Program-made: the position numbers and the translations under genes
Notes under the pieces: model-generated
Database searches by the model: none
Told to the model about the DNA's origin: nothing
What the model saw: the letters and a program-made list of their open reading frames with translations, nothing else
Part shown: piece by piece, positions 1 through 12,209 of the stretch
How positions within the stretch are numbered: the stretch's first letter is position 1
How the letters are laid out: every line of letters begins with the position of its first letter
Assembly: GCA_012295275.1 (NCBI GenBank)
Contig: CM022679.1
Span: forward strand, 24,222,002-24,244,501
Direction: 5' to 3'
DNA length: 22,500 nt
Source: Chrysomallon squamiferum
Taxonomy: Eukaryota; Mollusca; Gastropoda; Neomphalida; Peltospiridae

Positions 1-1234
1 GTAACTTGTATATTTTTTAAAAGTCGCCTTTAAGAGAATTAATGTATTTTATTAGTATTTATTGCTTTACGAAAAATGTTTCTGGTTTTTGTTTTATAAA
101 TCTGTTGATTTTTTAACGAAATTTTGCACAAGTGTTTCATTTGAGAAATATCTAGAACGTGGAAATTTGAAAGGAATTCCATTCGCAAAATGGAGCAGTC
201 TCCGTTGTCGCTACTGTTTGTGTATTCGTTATAAAAACGTTTATACTTGGAAAAATAAAATGAGAAAATCAGTTTTCTAAAGTGAAAAACATTTCAATCA
301 TTAATGTCATTTATACTTTGTTAGTAAGGAGGTCGAACTTAAATTGTATTTATAATAATTATTAAAAGAAACTATTTTCGACATCTGAAAAATAAAAATC
401 CTACGATGTCATTGTTTAATAAAATCAGAATGTTAAATGTGTTACATCATCTGACACCATTTCCCTTGAGAGAAAAGGTGGCAGCTTGTCTTATGGTGTG
501 TACCAATTTACGCAATTTAAAACTGCAAGCAATACTGCAGTTTTGTGTTAAAATAAAAAATAACAATATTGTTTCTCACGTCCCCTTAATGGACAAACAA
601 ATCCAGTGAGGGCTACTGAAAATATAGTAAATGGGAGCAGTAAGCTATATAGCTATGGTAATAGGTTTTATAATGGTCAAGATAAAATGCAACTTCTATT
701 TGAAAACACAGATAAAAAGCAATGCATGTGTATGGCTATATTGTCTTACCTGTTGTAGATAACATGAACAGTAGATGTTCTGCAGTAAATAGTGCATTTT
801 CCTGAATTTCAGTTATAAGCTGAACCATGAACATATATTAAATACAGTTAAAAATTGAAAAAAAGCCACAAAGTCAGACAAATTATTTGGTTACATTTCT
901 AAAATATTAAAATTTTTATTAGCTTATATAATCATGTATTAACTAATGATAATTATGGGTATCTTCTCACATTTTAAGATGAAATTAATTATTTTTAATT
1001 ATTGCAGGCAAAATTTAGTCTGTTGCTGTAAATTGTTGCAGTTTTGTTCATCTGGATGTAAGCTTCAAATATGCAAGTGGTTTCTTTTGATGTTTAGGAT
1101 GTAGCTAATGATTCTAACATAACTCCCATCGGGAAATTAAAATATGAATTTTTGATCAATTAAAATGCCCTTAAAACTAATATTTAATTACTGTCATTGT
1201 TACCATTGTTAATTTAAAAATTCTTTACTTTCAG
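1..1234 (+). other. Cyclophilin intron 1 (partial)
   Basis: AT-rich DNA with no coding-like block. I looked for the expected start of the protein (FFD..PLGR) on the + strand and saw none. The only local structure is a 9-bp inverted repeat, AAAACTGCA at 519-527 with TGCAGTTTT at 536-544. The window opens with gtaact, which could by chance or in fact be the donor of exon 1. Confidence 0.7.
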
Positions 1235-1265
1235 CTGAGAGCTGATGTAGTACCCAAGACAGCCG
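1235..1265 (+). CDS. PPIA: Cyclophilin exon 2 (31 bp micro-exon)
   Basis: Acceptor ttactttcag, donor G|gtgagt. It encodes [10 protein letters not shown] plus one base that completes a Glu codon in the next exon. The length equals my recollection of the human PPIA second exon, which suggests an ancient intron pair. Confidence 0.94.
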
Positions 1266-3166
1266 GTGAGTTTTCCTTATATATATACAGTTTTATTTTA
1301 CAGTATATTAACAAAACTGAGTCATGACATTCATTAAATTTCAACCGTGTATGACAAAGCACTATTGAAAAAATATACTGTGCAGAATTTTGGTAATTAT
1401 AATGTTCTTTCTTGCTATTATAGCAAGAATGGTTGGATTCCTGCTTGATACATTTAGCAGGATTAATAAAGGATTAGTCATGTAATTCAAGCAATACCAT
1501 ATAGATTACAAACAACTTTTCCTGTCAACTAAAATAAAAATCCTAATGACCAACAGTGTTGTGACAATTGATTAGTATTGCTGATGCTGCAGTTGATAAT
1601 AACCATGATTTTTGTAACAGGCCATATGGCAGTAAGTGAATGTTGATTATATTATGTCAGTGTGCAGTTTAATACAAGTGTTGAGAAAAGGTATTTCCAG
1701 GACTTAACAAGTAACTTGTTTTAAAAATAAGAATTTAAATTGCTGTATCATTTTAACAACACCCTAGCTTTTAAAATATTTATAATGCCAAAAAATGGGT
1801 AAGTAAACCAATACATTATAACTACTATTTATTAAGTTTTTGCTCTCTGTATAAATCTTCATCAATTTAAAATCTATCTTAGAAAACTTCCGAGCTCTGT
1901 GCACTGGAGAGAAGGGCTTTGGCTATGAGGGGAGCACGTTCCACAGAGTTATTCCTGGTTTCATGTGCCAGGGTGGTGATTTTACACGGGGTGATGGCAC
2001 TGGAGGAAAGAGCATCTATGGAGCCAAGTTTGCTGATGAGAATTTCATCCTGAAGCATGAAGGCCCAGGTGAGATATACTTTCAGATAATTTTCTAAAAC
2101 TGAATTGCATATTAAGTTAAAAATATAACTTACAAATCTTTGTTTACACAGATAAGTGGCTTACATGTGGCAGATAAATAGCCTAAATATTTTTTATGCT
2201 TTTGAGTTATTTCTGTTGACCAGATTTGATAATTGTAAGTTGAATGGCAGCTAAACATTTTGTTTTTGTTTTTCATTTTTGTATTTTCATATATACAACT
2301 AATGCTGGTCTGCAAGGGAATTTTGTAGCATTCTCTTTATAAATTATAAAGTAATTTTTTACAGGATGCCAACATTTCACTGCTAACAGATTGGTTATTA
2401 AGAGGAGTAGTGCATTAAATGCATTTAGGCTATTAGTAACAAGTATATTTACTGGATGTATTTAAATTGATTTCATACTCATATTCATAAGTAAATGTTA
2501 GATTTACAGTTTGTAACATACTCTTTTAGGAACTCTCTCCATGGCAAATGCTGGACCCAACACCAATGGCTCTCAATTTTTCCTGTGCACTGCTAAGACA
2601 GACTGGTAAATATTAGGTTTTTGTTTTGATTTTAAATGTATTTAAGACTAGAACTGTCATTGTTTTGTATGTTCGTATTTTAAATGTTGAAGCCATCCCT
2701 GTTGTTCACATCCTATCACTTTGCCCCATCACCATTTTATTGCACAATGTACTTTTGTCAGTTTTATGTGCATGGTTTGTTTATGGAGTAAAGACACTTG
2801 TGATAAGTGTATCAAATGCTGGTAGTGATTTAGTGTAGAAATAAAGAAAACATTTTGCTGCTTGTGTGTAAACCTAATGAAATGCTAGCTGTTTTCTACC
2901 ATAGCTGTACAAGAAACGCGCTCCATTTCAAAACTAAATGTTATAGTTAATTTCAATTTTATTGTATTTGTTAGTTTTGCAAGTACCATGATTTTTTATT
3001 TATTGCAGAATTTTATTTTCAATTTTTTAGGTTGAACGGTAAGCATGTGGTGTTTGGTGCTGTGAAGGAGGGCATGGATGTTGTCAGTGCCATTGAAAAG
3101 GTTGGAAGCCAGAATGGCAAGACAAAGGAGAAGGTTGTTGTTGTGAAGAGTGGGCAGCTATCTTAA
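1235..3166 (+). CDS. PPIA: Cyclophilin A-type peptidyl-prolyl cis-trans isomerase, 3' four coding exons
   Basis: Joined exons 1235-1265, 1883-2068, 2530-2605 and 3031-3166 give 142 residues and a stop. Cyclophilins catalyse cis-trans isomerisation of X-Pro bonds; the A type is cytosolic and binds cyclosporin. Active-site residues matching human CypA can be read: FHR (catalytic Arg, codon 1945-1947), [24 protein letters not shown], the DW tryptophan split at 2605/3031, and KHVVFG. All introns are GT-AG and every junction keeps phase. There is no signal peptide or extra domain in the visible part, and the C-terminus ends right after the last strand (SGQLS), as in the roughly 165-residue single-domain family. 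The first exon, about 22 residues ending before the conserved [10 protein letters not shown], is missing and should lie left of the window. A mitochondrial or secreted paralogue cannot be excluded without it. Confidence 0.96.
1266..1882 (+). other. Cyclophilin intron 2
   Basis: No coding signal. It contains a perfect hairpin, 9-bp arms at 1409-1417 and 1421-1429 with a 3-base loop (TTCTTGCTA / TAGCAAGAA), of unknown meaning. Confidence 0.75.
1883..2068 (+). CDS. PPIA: Cyclophilin exon 3
   Basis: Acceptor atctatcttag, donor CCAG|gtgaga, 186 bases. It encodes [17 protein letters not shown] through the catalytic [13 protein letters not shown] and the DENF / LKHEGPG segment, with two bases in and one base out. 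Confidence 0.97.
2069..2529 (+). other. Cyclophilin intron 3
   Basis: AT-rich intron without recognised elements; donor gtgaga, acceptor ttttag. Confidence 0.8.
2530..2605 (+). CDS. PPIA: Cyclophilin exon 4
   Basis: Acceptor ctcttttag, donor TG|gtaaat, 76 bases. It encodes the [17 protein letters not shown] core that lines the hydrophobic proline pocket, and ends inside the codon of the cyclosporin-contacting Trp. Confidence 0.97.
2606..3030 (+). other. Cyclophilin intron 4
   Basis: AT-rich intron. An open frame at 2626-2838 has no family features and starts inside the intron; treated as chance. Confidence 0.8.
3031..3166 (+). CDS. PPIA: Cyclophilin last coding exon with stop
   Basis: Acceptor aattttttag. 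It completes Trp, then [16 protein letters not shown], a basic stretch rich in Lys, and the terminal SGQLS before TAA at 3164-3166. The active-site His is in KHVVFG. Confidence 0.97.
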
Positions 3167-3430
3167 ACAAGATTATAGACTTTGTGACTAACACATCATT
3201 AAGGAAGGTGTTCCAGATATTTCGCTTATTTAATTGTTCTTACATTATTAATTACATCATTGAAATCATTGTAGAGTTTAGAAAATTGCATGTTCTTGAG
3301 TCTGGAAAGCATTATTCTCATGGAGCATTAGCTGTTTTATTTTTTTATTTTATTTTGTTTTTCTCTTCAATAAACTGAAATAACGTTCAAAATGAATACA
3401 TTTGGAGTTAATAAAATTTTGAAATGATTT
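3167..3430 (+). promoter_or_regulatory. PPIA: Cyclophilin 3' UTR and poly(A) signals
   Basis: AATAAA at 3369-3374 and a second AATAAA at 3410-3415, followed by a GT/T-rich stretch from about 3431, a plausible downstream element. The cleavage point near 3390-3435 is inferred. An open frame in this UTR (3184-3378) looks like chance. Confidence 0.75.
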
Positions 3431-4438
3431 AATGTCCTTGTTTTATTTAAATTAACAAAATAGGGAAGAGGAAGTACATGAAGTGTATCACAATTTCACA
3501 TTGATGACAATCTGGCCTAGTACTGAATTCTTTTCAACGTGAAACATTACAAATTTACCATAATTAACAGTTAATTGATGTATTTATATTTGTACCCTTA
3601 CATGTACATAATGGCAAAACATTTTAATACTGAATCTTAACCAAGCAAAAAAGAAAAATATTTTTAACATTCACTGTAGCTGCTAAATGAATTACAAATG
3701 TAAAGTTTATACCACTGTATGATTCTGGCAATTGATGAATACAAAAATGTCTGCATTAAAAGACATTTTCTTTGATTTATCATTTATTAAAGAAATTTAT
3801 TTAGTAATTTTTTTTCGTCTGTTTAATGAAAATGCTATATGACGTATACTTGATCACATAATTTTTTATCCAGCAATTTTTCTGGATTTATCTTGGTGTT
3901 TCAAAAGCTACTGTATATCTTTGGCCAACTAAGTGGAATTTCCAAAAATTCTCTTGTTTAGCATTTACTTCTTTATCATGGTTGGGAAAGGAGCCAGAAA
4001 GGAATAGTATTTTCTGGGGTTAAATATAAACTATCCATACTTTTGATGTTTTTTTAAAAAGCCCTTTTTTTTTTTTTTTTTTTTATACTGTTTTACAGTA
4101 TTTTAAGTTATCAGCAGATTATAAACATAATATTTTGGTTTGTTCCTTGAATAAACCACAATAATAATTTAAACGTAAACAAAATTGTTAATATTTATTA
4201 TCAAAAAGTGATTTTCTACAAAATAAAAACCTACAATAGATGGTCTACCTGTCAACAATTTTGTATCAACGTTCACAACAATAAATAACTGCAACCAAAT
4301 ACATTATCTTTTTATCTATTTTTAGCTACACTTTCAAAATGCTAATGAAATATATATTTAAAGAGAATATTGCATTTTCACGGAAAGTGAAAGCAAAATA
4401 TTCGAATGAATACTTAGATTTATTTTTCAGTTATTTTT
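3431..4438. other. Intergenic spacer between two convergent genes
   Basis: About 1 kb of AT-rich DNA between the two poly(A) regions. It contains poly(T) at 4065-4084. No exon, RNA gene or mobile element recognised. Confidence 0.7.
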
Positions 4439-4667
4439 TTTATTATTACTTTTTTTTTTTTTTTTTTTAATGAATAGGCGAAGGTGTATTTTTCTTGGCG
4501 GGGGGTCTGTATTACCGAGTAAAAAGAGGAATGTCATTACGACTGAAATTAAAAAAATGGTACTGCCTTTAACCCCTAAAATAAAACAAAAAGTATATTC
4601 GGGAGTGAAAATAAACTGTTGGGGGGGGTTGTTAATCTGGCACCAGTGAAACAGAATACCGATCCTT
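4419..4667 (-). promoter_or_regulatory. ADAMTS2/3/14: ADAMTS 3' UTR and poly(A) signal candidates
   Basis: Reading the - strand, ATTAAA at 4471-4466, AATAAA at 4444-4439 and AATAAA at 4424-4419 follow the stop by about 200-250 bases. A run of eight G (+ strand) lies at 4621-4628 and poly(T) at 4450-4468. Which signal is used is unknown. Confidence 0.6.
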
Positions 4668-4906
4668 TTAACTGTCCGTTTTTCTATTTTTCCTAAACCT
4701 CCTAAACTTTCTTAGTCGTAACGATCTCAGCCTCGCTCTCCTTGCCTTTAACATCGCGTACCAACGTCTGTAGGCGGGAGACCTTCGTCTGCCTTTCTGA
4801 CAAGCAGCGCAACACATTTTTCTAAAACCAGCCAGACGACATTTCTTTGATGTCGCTGTTTTACAAAATGGGTATTTGTCCTTGCAAGCCATGTCCCTCT
4901 GAGATA
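4668..4906 (-). CDS. ADAMTS2/3/14: ADAMTS exon a20: PLAC domain, basic tail, stop
   Basis: Acceptor tattttccag, 239 bases, TAA at 4670-4668. ACKDKYPFC...KKC...RKMCCAAC is a complete six-Cys PLAC (protease and lacunin) module. After the last Cys come 43 residues of which 20 are Arg or Lys, ending KTDS. Tail function unknown; binding to acidic glycans is a guess. Confidence 0.95.
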
Positions 4907-5150
4907 CTGGAAAATAAAGTTATATCTGTGAAATATGCACACGGCTAAAACAGTACCTTAACTAGAGCAGGTCACGTTTCCTGGGCGCCATATATGTTTT
5001 ATTTTAAAATACCAGTACGTTTTGAGTTTTTTAGTTAAAAACAATTTGTATTTACGCCTGCTCGTTCAGTCATAATTACGCTTCTGAACGGTATGCAAAA
5101 ATAAATTTAAAAATAGCAAAAATGTTAGTATTATTATTATTATTATTAAA

Positions 5151-5201
<51 letters not shown>

Positions 5202-6584
5202 TTGTTTATATTTTTTTATTATTCAATCTTTTTTTTTTTTTTTTTTTTTTTTTTTGTATTTGTTGTCCGGGTACCATCGTTAAAACACTGGCAATTTATT
5301 ATTGTCTTTGCCTCATTTGTTTTATTTTAACTTTATTCTTGTCAATGTTTTACAATGAAAGAACAGTATATATATTAATATATATAATATATTATACATT
5401 TACACAACGACAAGAACTCGTTAATACTTACATCGGCACGGTGGACCGCTACATATTTTTTCTGAGGATGGTTTGTGTGGGTAACACAGTTTCGGATTGG
5501 GAGAACCTTCTTCCACACAGTAAACTGGCCTCTTCATTACACCAATACCACAGTTCTTAGAACACTGGAGAAAAATTGAAGTAAAACGGTAATGAATATT
5601 TTAAATCTGAGTAATTAATTCATTAATTATAAACAAGAAACACGAATACATTAAGCGTATTATACTGAGAAAGATAACGTTTTAAAAAACTGTTTTACAT
5701 GATAGGATAAGGTAAATATTAGCTATCAGCAGTTATTGTATTTTATACAATTCTATGTTCGCGTAGATAAAGGAACAGAACATAACTGGTTATAAAACTT
5801 GAAACGTAAATACAGCTAACGCCTAATGAATAATGTATTTTTCTTTTTATTTCTTTCTTTTTTTTTTTTTTTTTTTTTATGTTCACTATTATATTTGGGC
5901 TGGTACAGATGCAAATCATTTATAAAACTGAACGTTATATTATATATGTGTGTGTGTCTTGTTATTGCTGTTATTATCAATCTTATTCTTAGTTCATTAA
6001 TGTATTTATTTATTATTTTATCTTGTTTTTCTCTCTTTTTTTAACAACCTCCTTAGTTTTTCACTCTCAGAATTGTATCTTAAAATCAGTTCTTTACTTT
6101 GTTGTCCTTAGTTTAGAAACACTGTTCAGTGACATATAAACGTAGATAAATAAAAAATAATAATAAAAACAGGATACGTCGGTTGGTGAAAACGAGGGAG
6201 AAACTCTCTATTACTTGCATCATTTTGTTTATTAGCACGACTTAAGCATTGTAACTATCAGCTGTTAGCATAAATGTTGTAGTCCTTTTTTTGTTTTTCT
6301 TTTGTTTTTTTTTTTTTTTTTTTCTTTGCTAGCAGTTATGAATAACGATAAATATTCAAATATTATTCATTAGATTCATCCATTTCAAAACAAATGTAAT
6401 GTCAGTAAAAATAATCAGCAGACTCTTTGTCACTAATAATAATTTTGCGGTCAGACTGAATTACTAATCACAAAAATGTGATTATTTGTGACGTTAAACG
6501 TAAAAAAGGCGATGAGCTAATATTTTACCTTTGTTAAGAGAACGTAAGAGAAAGTGTGAATTCGTTATAATATATTATTATTAA

Positions 6585-6638
<54 letters not shown>

Positions 6639-7648
6639 GAAAGCCGGAGTAAACAACAGTGTTCATAATATGTTGTCATTAATAAAAAAAATTAATAATA
6701 ATAACAGCCACAATAATAATAATAACAACAACAACAATAATAATAAAATTAATAATAACAAAAACCGCCATAATAACAGTAATAATATTAGAAATAGAAA
6801 ACAGTGGTAGCAGCAGTAGTCAAAATAAACGACCTTTCCCCATTCTCCCACTGTCCAGTTTTTCAGACATGGAAAATCATTGCACGTTTCCTCGTCAATC
6901 GGTTCGTCAAGATGAGAACATTTGTCCATGGAGGCCGGCGCGTACGTCCCGTTCTTGTAGACAACCTCACAACTGAACAGTCTCCTCTTAACTCCGCCCT
7001 CTCCACACGTGACGCTACAGTCGCTAAACTCGTTTGACATTACCCAGTTGTATCTGAAAAAGAAAAAGAAAAAGCATTTGAAATAAGGCCTTTATTAAAT
7101 AAACGGAAATAGGTCGTTAGCAGATACAGGTAAATGGTTATGATATTTCTTTGCACAAAGAAGTGTGTGTTGTAGTCTTACAAAAAAAGAAATTTCTGAT
7201 TCTATGAAGTTATGACTAAGAATAAAGAAAAAAAAAAGAAAAAAAAAGAAACACGGAATGGGATTATTAATTAAAATGATTTTTATAGGATCAGTGTGAA
7301 TGATTCCGTTTCCATAAATCAACAAGCGAGACATGAACGATAAACGATTAACAACAATTGAAGAACATTACGTCATTATCCCATACCGATCAAAAAGGGA
7401 ACACTGATATCAGAAAGAGAAAAAAGACTGATGTTAAGGGCAACCATTCTTATTCATAATGATGGCTGCCAGCTCTGAAAAAAAATATAAAAAAATAAAC
7501 TACAAAACAAAACAGATCAGAAATTCTAAAATTTCAGTAAGGTTCAGTTTAGGTTACAGTTTTGTTTATGATAAATTGTAAGCCCAGTTTATCCACTTCT
7601 GAGATGATGACATAAACATAATGCTGATATGTTAAAGAAAAAATTATA

Positions 7649-7687
<39 letters not shown>

Positions 7688-7688
7688 T

Positions 7689-7751
<63 letters not shown>

Positions 7752-8102
7752 TAAATAAATACTTGTATTCTTCACATGGTTCTCTGTGACATGTTGCTTG
7801 ATCTTTTCTCGGCGGGTCTAGATAACTACACATTTCATCATTTAGTCTCTGTCCGCTTCCCTTGTCAAAACAGCCGTGTATGATTGTCTGAACACCTGAT
7901 AATGTACACAGAATGTTCTGAAACAGTTTGTATGAAATTTGAGACAAACAGGTTTATATATATTTGAAGAAAAAGTCCGATGATAATTGATTACAATATC
8001 AATCAGAAAACAAATGGTAGTGGATGATAAAAAAAGAAGACAAAATCATCATAAGTAAGAAATGAGCAGCCGAAACAGTCATCATCATCATCATCATCAT
8101 CA

Positions 8103-8160
<58 letters not shown>

Positions 8161-8572
8161 CTTTGGGCACCAACCAGTTCCACAGGTTACAGAACAAGCG
8201 GACCACTTTTCAAACTTCCACTTGTATTTGTATTTCTCTAGCGTGTGGTCATCTTTGTTCACAGTGTACGTGTACGTGATCGCAGCCTTTTTCCTGTGTT
8301 TGTTGGGATAAAACTGTAAAACAACGTCATCAGTTATTTGCAGACATTTCATAAAAGCAATTTGTCTATTAAGACTGAGTCATTTTTCCGACGCAAATAT
8401 CCTGTGTTAAAAAACTTTTCGTCTTTCGCTTTTCTGCGTTGAAGGAAATAAATAATGAAAAATGTTCAAATATGTAGATATAAATTAAATTCAAGCTTAT
8501 TAATACTCTTAAAATAAGCCTGAAATGGAAAAAATGTAAATAATATTATCATCATCATCATCATCATCATCA

Positions 8573-8619
<47 letters not shown>

Positions 8620-11600
8620 TAAGTGTCGTTCTTTTATGAACAAACGTAATCGCTCTGAAACATTAATCAAATAAAACAATTTTTACATTTTTCAGAGGGA
8701 TCTGTAATAAATATTGCTATTGATAAATATTTTCCCCGTTTTATATTTTCTTTACATCATTATCCAAAGTCCCTTCAGCCATCTTATATTATCAGAAAGT
8801 TAATACAGATATATTACAAATTTAATAACTGTAATAAACAGTGGGATGCAGATTAGCATAAACATTATAACTGCCAAATATCTGTCTAGCTAGCTAACTA
8901 AAACTATATGTTTGTCAGTCTTTCTATCTATCATTCTCTATGTATCTGTAAACATTTAAACTTCATGCATAGCAAAAAATGAGAAAAAAGTACAAATATT
9001 AAGACATTAGATATAAAAACAAAGTCTGTATAATAAAACTAATTCAAACGATTCGAGATGCAGTGAGTATCTGTATATATACGTATTTAATATATGTGAT
9101 TAGATTAACATTATAATTTCACACCTTACCAGTGTGAAAATTACGTTATGTGGAAACTAAAAAATAGTTACTAATTAGATGAAGAATATTTACAGCAGAT
9201 TAAGTATTGAAAACTGGGAACTTCCCCCTTATCACAATTACCCTATCTGAAGCAAAAAAATAAAAAAAAATAAAATAAAAAAAATATTCAAAATAATTAT
9301 ATTGCTTGAAAAATTTGTTTCTTTTCAGTTTCAGCCTTTGTTAATAATTTCAATAAAATCTTATGCTGAAATTTTTTTATTCACTTATTATTTCTATGAA
9401 AGGCTTTTTAATTTTTTTTTTTTTTTTCAAACTTGCTCTTGAAATGAAATATGCAATAAAAAATTAATAAAATAACAACAGCAACAACAAAAAACAACAA
9501 TAATAATGATGATAATAATAATAATAATAATAACAAAAACAACAAAAATAATAATAATAATAATAATAATAACTCATCAGCACTGAAAAATGTATTCCTG
9601 ACAGGTAACAATTTTTTTTTTTTTAGATAAAATAATGATTAAAAGCTAATAAAAAATTGAAAAGTGTACTTCTGTCACTACATTATAATGACAATTATTT
9701 TCGCTATGTAAGTAAAACTGTTAATACATCATGCAAAATATATTTTTCAGTTTCCACAAAACGCCGGACGCGCATTGATAAAAACATGACCCAGATGGCT
9801 ATCCTCCTCCATTGTCTTCATGTTCCTTTCTTTTTTCTTTTTAAATAATACAATAACAACCCCCACCCTCACACCCACCGTAGCTGCACCCACACAGGAT
9901 AGCCACAAATTGTGGTCTGTTGGTTAACAACTTTTAACCGGAAAAATGTAATCACTAATTCCCTTGTGATTCTGTAACTTCTTTTTTTTCTGTTTTTTTT
10001 AAATATTTTTGCCGAGAAAGTGTCTTTAAAAATTGATAACCAACAAACCATAATCTCCAGGTTTTTCATCAACGGTCCCCGCGAGACGAGGCTCTCGAAG
10101 CTGCTGCCCACGGTGTACACGAAGGCGGCTCCGTGTGCTATGAATTTCTGCGAGCGTTCTTTTCTTTTGTCTCCGTTCAGCAGGTAATTTCCCTTTTCCG
10201 GATCCTTGACCGCTGTAACAAAATAAATAATAAGTGTATTTATGCATACGCACGCGCGCGCACACACACACAAACAGATGTTAGTTACGGCAACATTTAA
10301 GTTACGTTTATGATTCATTGTACAAAGAATATATAAATATTGCATTTAATGGGGTATCTGCATTTTGACGTAAAATTGCTTAGAAAGATTATATTAAATT
10401 TAGATACGTTTCACTAGTCAAATAAATAAAAGATACAAACAGTAAATACACAAGAGGTCACAAACCCAGAAACTGTGGCGATTCCTCCGATTTGGTAATT
10501 TCCATATTTCTTGCTCCAGATGGAAGAAAAACTATTTGTTCATATTCGTCAGCTGAAAGTAGTTTGGCATTCTCGTTTTTTATTTTACAGTTGAACTGCG
10601 ACATATATTCCATACTAAAATAGCACAAATATACACTGCACAATAAAAGCGAGTCTTTATTCAATTTAAAAATAAAAATTAGAAAGACAATATTAACCGG
10701 TAGCGATTTTCTAATTCATGTTTAACACGTAAAACAACTGTTATAAATTACCTTTTAACGGAACTTTGGTAAAACTGCCTTCCACCGTTTTACAGCCAGA
10801 ACCATCACCATCACACACACCGCAAGCGTCAGCAACTTTAGTCGAGTTGGCAACTCCATCACAACCAAGTCTCTGTAAGAACAAAACATACTAATTCTGT
10901 ATTTCATTATAACCAAGTCTCTGTAACAACAAAACATACTAATTCTGTATTCCATCACAACCAATTCTCTGTAAGGACAAAACATACTAATTTTGTATTC
11001 CATCACAACCAATTCTCTGTAAGGACAAAACATACTAATTTTGTATTTCATTATAACCAAGTCTCTGTAACAACAAAACATACAAATTCTGTATTCCATC
11101 ACAACCAAGTCTCTGTAACAACAAAACATACTAATTCTGTATTCCATCACAACCAAGTCTCTATAACAATAAAACATACTAATTTTGTATTCCATCACAA
11201 CCAAGTCTCTATAACAATAAGCATACTAGTTCTGTATTCCATCACAACCAAGTCTCTATAACAATAAGCATACTAGTTCTGTATTCCATCACAACCAAGT
11301 TTCTGTAAGAACAAAACATACTAATTCTGTACTCCATCACAACCAAGTCTCTATAACAATAAAACATACTAATTTTGTATTCCATCACAACCAAGTCTCT
11401 ATAACAATAAGCATACTAGTTCTGTATTCCATCACAACCAAGTCTCTGTAAGAACAAAACATACTAGTTCTGTATTCCATCACAACCAAGTCTCTATAAC
11501 AATAAAACATACTAATTCTGTATTCCATAACAACCAAGTCTCTATAATACAAAATAAACAAATTCTGTATTCCATCACAACCAAGTTTCTCGAACAACAA

Positions 11601-12177
11601 AACATACTAATTCTGTATTTCATCACAACCAATTTCTCGAACAACAAAACATACTAATTCTGCATTTCATCACAACCGAGTCTCTTTAAGAACAAAACAT
11701 ACTAATTCTGTATTTCATCACAACCAAGTCTCTATAAGAATAAAAAATACTAATTCTGTATTCCATCACAACCAAGTCTCTATAAGAACAAAACATACTA
11801 ATTCTGTATTTCATCACAACCAAGTCTCTATAAGAATAAAACAAACTAATTCTGTATTCCATCACAACCAAGTATCTGTAATAAAAAATATCCAAATTTT
11901 ATATTACATCAAAACCAAGTTTCCGAAACAACAAACTATACAAATTCTGTATTACATCACAACAAAGTTTCTGAAAAAACAAAATACACAATTTCTATGT
12001 TTCATCAGAACAAAATGTATGAAAAAACTAAATTTCCTATCAGTAAAAATTACAATTTTCAAAAATGTATTATTTTTTCTGATCAAAAACAGTAATCTCT
12101 AAAAGCGTAACTTTAAACGGATCAGGATGAAAACAAAACAGTTTTTATCTTATCAGTCTGAAATGCTGATGCCATCG

Positions 12178-12209
<32 letters not shown>

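Larger units (their letters stand above)
8314..10048 (-). other. ADAMTS intron a15-a16 (1.7 kb)
   Basis: Holds a second (ATC)n(ATT)n tract at 8547-8620, poly(T) near 9411-9427, AAC/AAT triplets at 9478-9571, and a less AT-rich block at about 9755-9960 that includes a C-rich stretch. I could not assign that block to an exon or a known element. Confidence 0.7.

Noticed and set aside
1-1234. First exon of the cyclophilin gene inside the window
   Set aside because: No FFD / PLGR-like coding block ending in phase 0 with a donor was found on the + strand.
5339-5560. + strand open frame over exon a19
   Set aside because: Antisense shadow of the TSP1 exon; the - strand shows Cys spacing and perfect splice sites.
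10026-10345. Alternative - strand frames over exon a15
   Set aside because: Only the frame with NYLLNG and FIAHG matches the spacer and joins a14 and a16 in phase.
10755-11895. Long - strand open frames encoding a 16-residue repeat (YRDLVVMEYRISMFC type)
   Set aside because: They exist because the 48-bp unit is divisible by three. The frame disagrees with exon a13 and with the phase-0 end of exon a12, and the array is intronic.
10855-12030. CRISPR-like array
   Set aside because: The units are contiguous with no unique spacers, inside a eukaryotic intron.
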